From contig JARLHA010000020.1 of NCBI GenBank assembly GCA_031292485.1, forward strand, positions 1 through 64,000: 64,000 nt of DNA, in the 5' to 3' direction. A model generated the notes under the pieces. That model did not search any database and was not told where the DNA came from. It saw only the letters and a program-made list of their open reading frames with translations. This stretch comes from Mucilaginibacter sp. GTDB taxonomy: Bacteria; Bacteroidota; Bacteroidia; Sphingobacteriales; Sphingobacteriaceae. A program made the translations under genes and the position numbers. Shown in pieces: positions 15,715-22,880 of this stretch (position 1 is its first letter; every line of letters begins with the position of its first letter).

Positions 15715-15874
15715 TTCTTAAGTTTTTTTGAATGGTCAATGGATCTTCTTTCAAACTCATAATACCGTTATATTTTTTCGCATTAAACCCCCCGGAAGAT
15801 TTTTCTTTATATAGAATTTTTTCAATTTCTTCTATATCTTTTTTAGTTGCGCCTTTCTTTAATACCAGTACCAT
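15689..15874 (-). CDS. VapB-like antitoxin of the PIN toxin
   Basis: 61 residues, overlapping the toxin start by 26 nt. The N-terminus reads MVLVLKKGATKKDIEEIEKIL and the tail NLRNEWERDLS is acidic, as expected for an antitoxin arm that neutralises a PIN domain. The central GGFNAKKYNGIMSLKEDPL segment is typical of Bacteroidota antitoxins next to PIN proteins. A CAAATTTA sequence (TAAATTTG on the coding strand) lies 18 nt upstream. Assignment is mainly from context. Confidence 0.75.
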   Translation of the reverse strand: MVLVLKKGATKKDIEEIEKILYKEKSSGGFNAKKYNGIMSLKEDPLTIQKNLRNEWERDLS

Positions 15875-15892
15875 AAAGTATTTTTATATTCA

Positions 15893-15900
15893 CAAATTTA
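15893..15900 (-). promoter_or_regulatory. Candidate -7 box (TAAATTTG) of the VapBC-like module
   Basis: TAnnTTTG match on the minus strand, 18 nt before the antitoxin ATG. No clear -33 box. Confidence 0.4.
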
Positions 15901-16007
15901 ACATAAATGATTGTTATTTTTAAATTATGCCCTTTGGTAAAAACTAAATTAGAAAATTCGCTCCATTGCCCCAATTACCATGAATGCTAAACAAAGCAAG
16001 AACCGGG

Positions 16008-16038
16008 TTTTATCCCCCGAGGCGCACAGGTACATTTG
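16008..16038 (+). promoter_or_regulatory. Candidate promoter TTTT-N19-TACATTTG of the Ada-like operon
   Basis: A perfect TAnnTTTG box at 16031-16038 with a T-rich -33 element at the right distance. It lies downstream of the in-frame ATG at 15984, which therefore cannot be the start on this transcript. The ATG at 16059 is about 20 nt past the box. Confidence 0.5.
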
Positions 16039-16058
16039 TGTTGTTAAATAATAAGATC

Positions 16059-16913
16059 ATGAGCACACAGGAAATTATCAATTACGAGCGCATTGCCGAG
16101 GCAATAAATTATATAAAACAAAATTTTAAGGAACAACCCAACCTGGATGATGTGGCCGAAAAAGTAAACCTAAGCCCCTTCCATTTCCAGCGGTTGTTTA
16201 CCGACTGGGCAGGTATCAGTCCCAAAAAGTTCCTTCAGTATTTAAGCCTGGATTATGCCAAGGGCATCTTAAAAAACGACCAGGCCACCTTATTTGATAC
16301 TGCCTTTGAAATCGGGCTTTCCGGTACCGGCCGGTTACACGACTTGTTTATTAATATCGAGGGGATGACCCCGGCCGAGTACAAAAACGGCGGCAAATCG
16401 CTGCTTATTAATTACAGCTTCGCCGAAAGCCCGTTTGGCAATATCATCGTGGCATCAACCCCCAAAGGCATTTGTTACATGGCATTTGCCGATGACAGGG
16501 ACGATGCCTTTAAACAACTACAGGCGCAATTCCCTAATGCCAGTTACAGCCAAATGGTCGACGCCATTCAGCAGGAGGCTTTGTTTATTTTCAAAAACGA
16601 CTGGTCGCATTTATCCAATATCAAGCTGCATTTAAAAGGTACCAATTTCCAGTTGAAAGTATGGGAGGCATTACTGAATATCCCGGTTGGCGGTTTAACA
16701 ACCTATTCATCGGTAGCAAAAGCCATTCATCAGCCCACTGCAAGCCGGGCGGTTGGCAGCGCCGTGGGCGATAACCCGGTAGCTTTTTTGATCCCGTGCC
16801 ACAGGGTCATCAAATCAACCGGCGAATTTGGGCAATATCATTGGGGTGCTACCCGGAAAACGGCCATTATTGGCTGGGAGGCGGCAAGGCTCCATACTCC
16901 CAAATCTGCCTGA
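16059..16913 (+). CDS. AraC-type regulator fused to methylated-DNA-protein-cysteine methyltransferase (Ada without its N-terminal zinc domain)
   Basis: 284 residues. Residues 1-110 are an AraC/XylS double helix-turn-helix (NLDDVAEKVNLSPFHFQRLF, then FDTAFEIGLSGTGRLHDLF). Residues about 118-275 are an O6-alkylguanine-DNA alkyltransferase with the active site IPCHRVI (acceptor Cys247) and the upstream GTNFQLKVWEALLNIPVG helix. It removes O6-alkyl groups from guanine and probably activates alkylation-damage genes. The usual Ada N-terminal Cys4 zinc domain is absent; a stand-alone version is encoded two genes downstream (17775-18056). Start chosen at 16059 because the promoter lies upstream of it and the preceding codons look non-coding. 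Confidence 0.9.
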   Translation: MSTQEIINYERIAEAINYIKQNFKEQPNLDDVAEKVNLSPFHFQRLFTDWAGISPKKFLQYLSLDYAKGILKNDQATLFDTAFEIGLSGTGRLHDLFINIEGMTPAEYKNGGKSLLINYSFAESPFGNIIVASTPKGICYMAFADDRDDAFKQLQAQFPNASYSQMVDAIQQEALFIFKNDWSHLSNIKLHLKGTNFQLKVWEALLNIPVGGLTTYSSVAKAIHQPTASRAVGSAVGDNPVAFLIPCHRVIKSTGEFGQYHWGATRKTAIIGWEAARLHTPKSA

Positions 16914-16921
16914 ACGCGGTG

Positions 16922-17042
16922 TTACCCCCTCTGTCTCCTTCGTCGACATCTCCCCCTAAGTTTAGGGGGAGAAGACTTTTTTATAGGACATTCGCTGCTT
17001 TTCTATCTCCTCCCTTAAAATTAGGAGGCCGGGAGGGGTAAA
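16922..17042. repeat. Composite palindromic REP-like element
   Basis: Outer arms TTACCCCCTC and GGGAGGGGTAA enclose the hairpin TCTCCCCCTAA-g-TTTAGGGGGAGA (16949-16972) and a second CCTCCCTTAAAATTAGGAGG hairpin. It separates the AraC-MGMT gene from the oxygenase gene. The first hairpin is followed by CTTTTTT and could terminate or attenuate transcription inside the operon. Confidence 0.7.
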
Positions 17043-17070
17043 TGGAATGAGTAAACAAAAACGATAATAA

Positions 17071-17778
17071 ATGGAATTAAAAGAAAGAATTAATCTGCTC
17101 GATTGGGGCAGATTAACGGAAGATATAAACGAAAAGGGCTATGCCGCTGCATCCAATATTTTGACAGGCGATGAATGCGACGAACTCATCCGGCAATACA
17201 ATAACGAAACCCTCTACCGCAAAACCATCAATATGGAACGATATCGTTTTGGCTTGGGCGAGTACAAATATTTTCAATATCCGCTGCCCGCTTTAGTGCA
17301 ACAACTTAGGGAAAACGTTTACCCAAAACTGGCGCCCATCGCCAATAACTGGATGCGCGTTTTAAATATAGATATGCGTTACCCGGGAAGCCTTAATGAT
17401 TTGCTGGACCTTTGTCATTCTCAAAACCAAAACAGGCCAACGCCGTTGATTTTACAATATGGCAAAGGGGGTTATAATACCCTTCACCAGGATCTTTATG
17501 GCGATGTATATTTCCCGATGCAATTGGTTTTGTTTTTAAATGAGCCGGATGAAGATTATGAGGGTGGCGAATTCGTACTGGTTGAGCAACGACCAAGGGC
17601 GCAATCAAAGGCTATCGTGCTAAGACCCCGAAAGGGTGATATGCTGCTGTTTACCACCAATTTCAGGCCTGCAAAAGGGAGCAAAGGCTACTACCGGGTA
17701 AACATGAAACATGGAGTAAGTGAACTCGCTGGCGGGAAGCGGCATACGCTGGGTATTATTTTTCATGACGCGGCATGA
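17071..17778 (+). CDS. 2-oxoglutarate/Fe(II)-dependent oxygenase
   Basis: 235 residues. The iron facial triad fits His139-x-Asp141 (GGYNTLHQDLYG) and His214 (NMKHGVSEL). Arg224 in GGKRHTLGIIF is placed to bind 2-oxoglutarate. This is the double-stranded beta-helix pattern shared by prolyl hydroxylase-like and AlkB-like enzymes. Its position between an Ada-type methyltransferase and an Ada zinc domain suggests a role in alkylation repair (oxidative dealkylation), but it lacks the AlkB nucleotide-lid signature, so protein or small-molecule hydroxylation remains possible. It overlaps the next gene by 4 nt (ATGA). Confidence 0.8.
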   Translation: MELKERINLLDWGRLTEDINEKGYAAASNILTGDECDELIRQYNNETLYRKTINMERYRFGLGEYKYFQYPLPALVQQLRENVYPKLAPIANNWMRVLNIDMRYPGSLNDLLDLCHSQNQNRPTPLILQYGKGGYNTLHQDLYGDVYFPMQLVLFLNEPDEDYEGGEFVLVEQRPRAQSKAIVLRPRKGDMLLFTTNFRPAKGSKGYYRVNMKHGVSELAGGKRHTLGIIFHDAA

Positions 17779-18056
17779 TCAGGCATACTTCTTTAGGGGA
17801 TACGGCGTTTAAACGCAGACGGAATTTAAAAGTACTGATCGATAAAAACGAAATAACCTTTGCCGGGAACGCAAAACTAAAAATATACGGAACATTGAAT
17901 TGCTCATCAGGTAAAAGGATGAAGCCGGAGAACCGGGTTTTCTTTAGTTCAGAAACCGAAGCAATTGAACTTGGATACCGGCCATGCGGGCATTGTATGC
18001 ATGGGTTGTATGAGAAATGGAAAGATGCTTTAAATAGGTTGATTAAGTTGGATTGA
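17775..18056 (+). CDS. Stand-alone Ada-type metal-binding domain protein
   Basis: 93 residues. The segment LKIYGTLNCSSGKRMKPENR, followed by VFFSSETEAIELGYRPCGHC, matches the N-terminal zinc domain of Ada, in which four cysteines bind zinc and the first accepts methyl groups from phosphotriesters. Here Cys43, Cys71 and Cys74 are conserved, but the second ligand (the C-xxx-C partner of Cys43) is replaced. It may therefore bind metal weakly or through another residue. Translationally coupled to the oxygenase (4-nt overlap). The last residues, LIKLD, are encoded by a word-repeat tract that continues downstream. Confidence 0.75.
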   Translation: MIRHTSLGDTAFKRRRNLKVLIDKNEITFAGNAKLKIYGTLNCSSGKRMKPENRVFFSSETEAIELGYRPCGHCMHGLYEKWKDALNRLIKLD

Positions 18057-18141
18057 GTTGATTAAGTTAAAAAAATATAAAAAGAACTTTTAACTTTCGC
18101 AATCAACTTAATCAACCATTCACTTAATCAACCCAATCAAC
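18037..18141. repeat. Word-repeat palindrome (GGTTGATTAAGTT / AATCAACTTAATCAACC)
   Basis: The left arm (18037-18068) reiterates GGTTGATTAAGTTGGATTGAG. The right arm (18101-18141) carries AATCAACTTAATCAACC and related words in inverted orientation around an A-rich centre. The left arm contains the stop codon of the Ada-domain gene; the right arm ends 7 nt before the next ATG. Confidence 0.75.
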
Positions 18142-18147
18142 AAAAAA

Positions 18148-18747
18148 ATGCTAAAAAGGTATTTTATACTCATATTTCTTTGTTTTACCGGTTTGCTCGT
18201 GCATGCACAAGCTCCATCAGCTGATTCCGTTTACAGCAAATACCTCGATTTTAATTTGGCGCGGTTCCAGGGTGAACAGGATAAGGTTATGGAGCTGGGC
18301 GAGGCCATTATCCCCTATGCAGATAAACTCCCCGAAAAAACAAGGGTCAATTTTTATTTTGGCGCGGGGAAAATGTATGAGGATGATAACCAGCCGGATA
18401 AAGCCCTGCCGTTTTACGAAAAGGTAGCTGCGGCAGTCCCCGATTATTACGTAGCACACCGGGCGCTGGGTTATTTGTATTTGGATAAAGCAAAAAAGAT
18501 AGAAGGCAGGATGAATTCAGCAAGCGACAAGGCAACAAAGGACAGCCTGTTTGCCGATTACGTGAAAGTGGTACAAAGAGCCCTGCCGCACCTGGAAAAA
18601 GCCCAGGCCTGCGACCCAAGTGATGATACCCTGAACATCATTAAAGACCTTTATACAAAGAGCCATAACACCGCCGGCCAAAATTCGTTAAATAACCGGC
18701 TAAAACAATTGAATAAGGATTGTATGGATGTTTTGAGCGACAATTAA
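18148..18747 (+). CDS. Secreted TPR-like protein
   Basis: 199 residues with a signal peptide (KRYFILIFLCFTGLLVHA, cleavage near AQA). Helical repeats about 34 residues long fit tetratricopeptide repeats: NFYFGAGKMYEDDNQPDKAL, then YVAHRALGYLYLDKAKKI, then a third from the VQRALPHLEKAQACDP segment. Periplasmic, probably a protein-interaction module. No catalytic motif. The next gene starts 27 nt after its stop. Function unknown beyond the repeat architecture. Confidence 0.75.
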   Translation: MLKRYFILIFLCFTGLLVHAQAPSADSVYSKYLDFNLARFQGEQDKVMELGEAIIPYADKLPEKTRVNFYFGAGKMYEDDNQPDKALPFYEKVAAAVPDYYVAHRALGYLYLDKAKKIEGRMNSASDKATKDSLFADYVKVVQRALPHLEKAQACDPSDDTLNIIKDLYTKSHNTAGQNSLNNRLKQLNKDCMDVLSDN

Positions 18748-18773
18748 ACAAATTGTTTTATTTTGGCGACAAA

Positions 18774-19079
18774 ATGAGAGTCAGTAAAGTTGTAACAAAA
18801 ATTGTTCTCAGGATTTTTATCATCCTGTTGGTCGCGGCGATGGTTCCCCTGTTCCAGGGCGATCAGTCTAAATTGCAGCATATTTATTTAACTTTCCATT
18901 ACTCCTGGCAACTGGTATTCCCGGCGATTATCATTATATCCTTCCTTTTCCTGCTGGTTACTTGTGGTCTCAAAAAATTTAACGAACCTGAAATGAACTG
19001 GTTGCTGGTGGTTAATACCATCGTGCTGCTGGCCTATGTTATCGCTATTTTTATAAAGGTAATGCATGTGGTTCGGTGA
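18774..19079 (+). CDS. Small integral membrane protein, unknown function
   Basis: 101 residues from the ATG at 18774, preferred over an ATG at 18720 that overlaps the upstream gene. Three hydrophobic helices are visible (about 8-27, 46-66 and 78-97), with few charged residues. No family recognised. It forms a close pair with the TPR-like protein and ends before a word-repeat palindrome that probably terminates both it and the convergent transporter gene. Confidence 0.6.
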   Translation: MRVSKVVTKIVLRIFIILLVAAMVPLFQGDQSKLQHIYLTFHYSWQLVFPAIIIISFLFLLVTCGLKKFNEPEMNWLLVVNTIVLLAYVIAIFIKVMHVVR

Positions 19080-19080
19080 G

Positions 19081-19173
19081 AAAGGTGAAAGCTTAAAGCT
19101 TAAAGCTTAAAGCAGAAAGCGGAATGCAGGATGCCAAAAAAAGCTTTCAGCTTTGGTCTTTCAGCTTTAGGCT
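19081..19173. repeat. Word-repeat palindrome (AAAGCTTAAAGC)
   Basis: Left arm AAAGGTGAAAGCTTAAAGC and onward (19081-19120), right arm AAGCTTTCAGCTTTGGTCTTTCAGCTTT (19141-19168), filling the gap between convergent genes. The same word string occurs inside the folC coding region at 23964-24002. Confidence 0.75.
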
Positions 19174-19177
19174 AGAA

Positions 19178-20287
19178 TCAGGTTTTATCTTCCGTAACCG
19201 CCTTCATTTTTTTGGTGGCCGATTTGCTGTCTTCCTGGCCGCTGCCCAATAAATAGCCCCAGGGTTTCAGGCTGTCAACCCTGTCGAAGATAATCTTGAT
19301 GATAGCCAGCATCGGAATTGAGAGGAACATACCAGATAGCCCCCAGATCATTTCCCCTATAATAATTCCCAGGAAGGTAACCAGCGCATTCAGTTTTACC
19401 TTCGATCCAACAATGGTTGGCAATAAAAAATTTGAATCCACTACATGTATAAGCAGTACACTTCCCGCTACCAGTGCAGCGTCCCTTACGCTCCCGGTGG
19501 CAAACGTTATGATCGAACTTAGCAGCAACGCAGTAAAAATGCCCAGGTAGGGGATAACATTAAAAAGCGCTACAATAATGCCAAGCAATACGGCATATTT
19601 TATGCCGATAAAAAAGAAAAACGTGCAGGCAAGGCAAGCCACCACAAACATCTCAAGCAACAATCCCAGGATATACTGTCTTAAAATACTCTGGATATTT
19701 TCAACAATATCATGTACCACCGCAGAATGGTCATCGCTGAAAACCCAAACAATAAAACGGATAAGCAGGGCGCGGTACAGCAAAATTAAAAAAGTGAATA
19801 TGAGGATAAAAACATAAAATAACATAAGAGACGATACTGCGCCAAAAGTTTGGCCCACCACTTCGCCGCCTGAGGCCATAATCTTTTTGGAGGTATCTTC
19901 CAAATAAACCATCTGTTTAGAGGCGTTGATATGAAACGCCTGTTGCACCCATTCAGAAAGATCTTTTAATGATTGGGCCACCTGGCTTTTTAACATCGGC
20001 CAGTCGCTGGCAAGGCCCCCGATCTGCGAACCCACCAGGTAAAGGACGCAGCCCACAAATGCTAAAAGCATAACGATGGAAAACAAGGAAGACAGGGTGC
20101 GGGAAAGCCTTAACTTTTTTTCAAAAAAGGCGGCTATGGGCAGCAGCAGGATGGCAAACAGAAAGCCGAAAATTAAAGGGTCGAGGATTTCTTTAGCCAA
20201 AATTACCAGGTATCCCAAGGCGATAAGGCCGATAAGTACCAAAGAAAGTTTTTCATAAAAAGGGTGCTCTGCTTTTTTTGCCGGCAT
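19178..20287 (-). CDS. AI-2E/PerM-family transporter
   Basis: 369 residues with about eight membrane helices in the 2-2-4 arrangement of the AI-2E (PF01594) family. A large soluble loop (about 90-145) follows the third helix, and the C-terminal signature FNVIPYLGIFTALL is followed by VDSNFLLPTIVGSKVKLNAL, which carries the conserved P-x-VGxxxxLN motif. Members include an autoinducer-2 exporter, Na+(Li+)/H+ antiporters and PerM-like permeases, so the substrate is open. The C-terminal tail is hydrophilic and lysine-rich. Monocistronic, convergent with the small membrane protein gene. Confidence 0.85.
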   Translation of the reverse strand: MPAKKAEHPFYEKLSLVLIGLIALGYLVILAKEILDPLIFGFLFAILLLPIAAFFEKKLRLSRTLSSLFSIVMLLAFVGCVLYLVGSQIGGLASDWPMLKSQVAQSLKDLSEWVQQAFHINASKQMVYLEDTSKKIMASGGEVVGQTFGAVSSLMLFYVFILIFTFLILLYRALLIRFIVWVFSDDHSAVVHDIVENIQSILRQYILGLLLEMFVVACLACTFFFFIGIKYAVLLGIIVALFNVIPYLGIFTALLLSSIITFATGSVRDAALVAGSVLLIHVVDSNFLLPTIVGSKVKLNALVTFLGIIIGEMIWGLSGMFLSIPMLAIIKIIFDRVDSLKPWGYLLGSGQEDSKSATKKMKAVTEDKT

Positions 20288-20390
20288 ATTAATTAGGGGA
20301 TTTAAATATATAGATCAGTGAACACCAGTTTTATTTAATAGTTTGAAGATAAGAATAATCGGGTAAAATAATCTTTTTAATAAAAAAATC

Positions 20391-20416
20391 GTAGAGACGC
20401 AAAACTTTGCGTCTCC
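20391..20416. repeat. REP element GAGACGCAAA/TTTGCGTCTC
   Basis: A 10-bp perfect stem with a 2-nt centre (20394-20415), preceded by GTA. Family members also occur at 21711-21737 and 21784-21808. Confidence 0.85.
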
Positions 20417-20493
20417 GTTGTTTTTTGGGTGATTGAAGATTTTTGGCAGTTATTTTGCTCTTCATGATAATTATTTACCTAATGGACAATGTT

Positions 20494-20670
20494 ATGGCAA
20501 AGTATTCAGCAAAAGCACAGGAAAAGGTGCGTGAAAACATGCACGAAATGAAAGAAGGCAAATTGAAAAGCGGCCGCAGTGGTAAAAAGGTAACCGATCC
20601 AAAACAGGCCGTTGCAATTGGCCTGTCAGAGGCCCGTAAAGAAGGAGCGAAGGTGCCAAAACAGAAATAG
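20494..20670 (+). CDS. DUF6496-type small basic protein
   Basis: 58 residues from the ATG at 20494. The protein is lysine-rich and soluble, and it ends in KQAVAIGLSEARKEGAKVPK, the conserved core of the DUF6496 family. An upstream in-frame ATG (20443) would add a hydrophobic stretch not seen in the family, so it was rejected. Small basic proteins of this kind may bind nucleic acid, but no function is established. It is followed by a strong bidirectional hairpin shared with the convergent oxidoreductase gene. Confidence 0.75.
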   Translation: MAKYSAKAQEKVRENMHEMKEGKLKSGRSGKKVTDPKQAVAIGLSEARKEGAKVPKQK

Positions 20671-20681
20671 CAAAGCAAAAT

Positions 20682-20714
20682 AAACTTACGAAGTTTTCAA
20701 AACTTCGTAAGTTT
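20682..20714. terminator. Bidirectional terminator, 33-bp perfect palindrome
   Basis: AAACTTACGAAGTTTT on both arms around a single central C, with flanking A/T runs. It sits between convergent genes ending at 20670 (+) and 20714 (-), touching the stop codon of the latter. Confidence 0.85.
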
Positions 20715-21694
20715 TAATGGTGCGTGGTAAATGCATCCAAAATATCCATCAGCACCACCGCTTCATCAATGGAACAAGGATTAGGTCCTTCGTCGTTAAA
20801 AAAAGCAACAATTTTTTCGATCATGGGCTGCTGGATATGCTCAGGATGTACAAATGTTAGTGTTTGTTCTTCTTCGTCAGTTTTCCAGTTGATGTAATTA
20901 CCAAAAAACGGAAACGTTATTTTTCCTTTGGTACCGATGATTTCACAGGTATCAGTAGTTTGGTTTTCGGCCACATTGAAGCACCAGGAACCATTTACCA
21001 CCACGTTGTTTTTAAATAATATCTCCCCGCAAACATGATCGTCAGCGGGTGTAGCCTTTGATTGGTTTAACGAAAAGCCATGGTAACGCTCAGGTTCACC
21101 GAAATAATAAAGCATCAAATCCAACTGGTGCGGGGCAAGATCATGGAAATATCCCCCGCCGGATAAATCCGGCTGCACCCGCCAGTTGCTTGCAACGTCA
21201 GCAACCAGCGCCGGTTTTCTGCTTTGCCACATTCTGATCTGTACGGTGCGCACCTCGCCTATCAATTCACTATCCAGCAATTGTTTCACCTTTAAAAACA
21301 TCGGCACTGCGCGGCGGTAATGTGCAACGGTTAGCTTTTGATTAGGGTGTTGTTTTACCGCATCAGCAATTTGCCTGGCCTCGGCGGCATTGCGGGTTAC
21401 CGGCTTTTCTATATAAACATTAAATCCTTTGTTTAAGGCAGTTATAGCATAGTCCATATGCGATGCCGGCGGCGTCGCAATATAAATGGCATTGAGGCCT
21501 TCGTGGTTCATCAGGTCATCAGCATCGCTATACCAGTTACCTACACCATGCCGCAGGGCATAGTCGGCCGCTTTTCCGGCATCGCGGCGCATTACGGCAA
21601 CCAGGTTGCTGCCGCCAATTTTATTAAATGCCGGACCGCTTTTTTTTTCGGTTACATCGCCGCAGCCAATTATTCCCCAGTTTACTGTATTCAT
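20714..21694 (-). CDS. Gfo/Idh/MocA-family oxidoreductase
   Basis: 326 residues from the ATG at 21694. The N-terminal Rossmann motif is NWGIIGCGDVTEKKSGPAF, and the catalytic-lysine motif is VYIEKPVTRN (EKP, about residue 92). The C-terminal beta-sheet dimerisation domain contains GGGYFHDLAPHQLDLMLYYFG. These enzymes oxidise or reduce sugars, inositols or related compounds with NAD(P). An in-frame extension to 21766 would have to translate through a REP palindrome and is rejected. The neighbouring aldo-keto reductase on the same strand suggests a shared carbohydrate or carbonyl role, but a BIME separates them. Confidence 0.9.
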   Translation of the reverse strand: MNTVNWGIIGCGDVTEKKSGPAFNKIGGSNLVAVMRRDAGKAADYALRHGVGNWYSDADDLMNHEGLNAIYIATPPASHMDYAITALNKGFNVYIEKPVTRNAAEARQIADAVKQHPNQKLTVAHYRRAVPMFLKVKQLLDSELIGEVRTVQIRMWQSRKPALVADVASNWRVQPDLSGGGYFHDLAPHQLDLMLYYFGEPERYHGFSLNQSKATPADDHVCGEILFKNNVVVNGSWCFNVAENQTTDTCEIIGTKGKITFPFFGNYINWKTDEEEQTLTFVHPEHIQQPMIEKIVAFFNDEGPNPCSIDEAVVLMDILDAFTTHH

Positions 21695-21710
21695 TTTTAT
21701 AATCTTTATG

Positions 21711-21808
21711 TAGAGACGCAATACTTTGCGTCTCTGAGGCGTAATGCTGTCATTAAAAGTAGTCACATCACAGACGCAATTCTGAGACGCAAAGTATTGC
21801 GTCTCTAC
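21711..21808. repeat. BIME: two inverted GAGACGCAA REPs
   Basis: REP 1 TAGAGACGCAATACTTTGCGTCTC starts at 21711 and REP 2 GAGACGCAAAGTATTGCGTCTCTA starts at 21784. They are in inverse orientation around a 46-nt spacer that holds a further CAGACGCAATTCTG fragment. REP 2 supplies the stop codon of the aldo-keto reductase gene (21805-21807). Confidence 0.85.
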
Positions 21809-22791
21809 AGGATCGCTTCAATTTTCCCCAATTCTTCCGCCGAAAACTCTATATTATCCAAACATTTTAACGAATCATTTATCTGCTCCGGCCTGCTGGC
21901 GCCTATCAATACCGAAGTGATGCGCTTGTCTTTGAGTATCCAGGCCAATGCCATTTGGGCAAGCGTTTGCCCGCGTTGCAGGGCAATATCGTTCAACCTC
22001 GAGATCTGGCTTATCCTTTCATCCGTTACATGGCTTTTTTGTAAAAAAACACCCGATTTTGCAACTCTTGAATCTTCAGGAATGCCATGCAGGTATTTAT
22101 TGGTGAGCAGCCCCTGGGCCAATGGCGAAAAAGGGATGCACCCTACGCCATCTTTTTCCAGCACATCAAGTAAACCGCCTTCTACCCATCGCTCAAACAT
22201 AGAATATTTTGGTTGATGGATTAAACAGGGCGTACCCGATTTTTTTAATATCGAAATAGCTTCATCCGCTTTATCGGCAGGGTAGTTGGATATGCCCGCG
22301 TAAAGGGCTTTCCCCTGCCGAACGATCAGGTCAAGGGCTCCCATGGTTTCTTCCAGCGGGGTTTCCGGATCGGGGCGGTGATGGTAAAATATATCCACAT
22401 ACTCCAGGCGCATCCTTTTCAGGCTTTGGTCGAGGCTGGATACTAAATATTTTTTGGAACCCCAGTCGCCGTATGGCCCGTCCCACATCGTATAGCCTGC
22501 TTTGCTCGAGATGATCATTTCATCGCGATATGCACTAAAATCCTCGCGTAATATTTGCCCGAAATTCGTTTCGGCCGAGCCCGGTGGCGGGCCATAGTTA
22601 TTGGCCAGGTCGAAATGGGTGATACCGCTGTCAAATGCAGTGTGCAGGATCTTACGGAAGCTTTCGGCGGTATCCACCCCGCCGAAATTGTGCCACAAAC
22701 CCAGTGAAACTGCAGGTAGTTTCAGTCCGCTTTTTCCGCAGCGGCGGTATTGCATGTTTTTGTATCGGTCTGTGGACGCCAGGTATGTCAT
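21805..22791 (-). CDS. Aldo-keto reductase (YghZ / L-glyceraldehyde-3-phosphate reductase type)
   Basis: 328 residues. The AKR catalytic tetrad fits Asp and Tyr in THFDLANNYGPPPGSAE, Lys in ISSKAGY and His in FYHHRPDPETP. The NADP site includes LIGASRPEQINDSL near the C-terminus. The GPPPGSAE insertion after the catalytic tyrosine and the YMWxGPYGxxGSKKYL pattern are typical of the YghZ/GPR branch, which reduces L-glyceraldehyde 3-phosphate and methylglyoxal. The ATG of MTYLAS is the natural start. The stop codon TAG lies inside a REP hairpin. Confidence 0.88.
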   Translation of the reverse strand: MTYLASTDRYKNMQYRRCGKSGLKLPAVSLGLWHNFGGVDTAESFRKILHTAFDSGITHFDLANNYGPPPGSAETNFGQILREDFSAYRDEMIISSKAGYTMWDGPYGDWGSKKYLVSSLDQSLKRMRLEYVDIFYHHRPDPETPLEETMGALDLIVRQGKALYAGISNYPADKADEAISILKKSGTPCLIHQPKYSMFERWVEGGLLDVLEKDGVGCIPFSPLAQGLLTNKYLHGIPEDSRVAKSGVFLQKSHVTDERISQISRLNDIALQRGQTLAQMALAWILKDKRITSVLIGASRPEQINDSLKCLDNIEFSAEELGKIEAIL

Positions 22792-22880
22792 AAAAAGGGA
22801 ATAAGCTGGTTTTTAGGGCACGTAAAAATAGAATTTTATATAGATAAGCGGGCAAATACTTTGTGAAAAGGTGATATTTA

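Noticed and set aside
18037..18141. CRISPR array
   Set aside because: Repeats are short, degenerate and inverted, without unique spacers of constant length; no cas genes in the window.
20714..21766. Longer start for the Gfo/Idh oxidoreductase
   Set aside because: The extra residues would be translated from a REP hairpin. The Rossmann motif begins right after the ATG at 21694.
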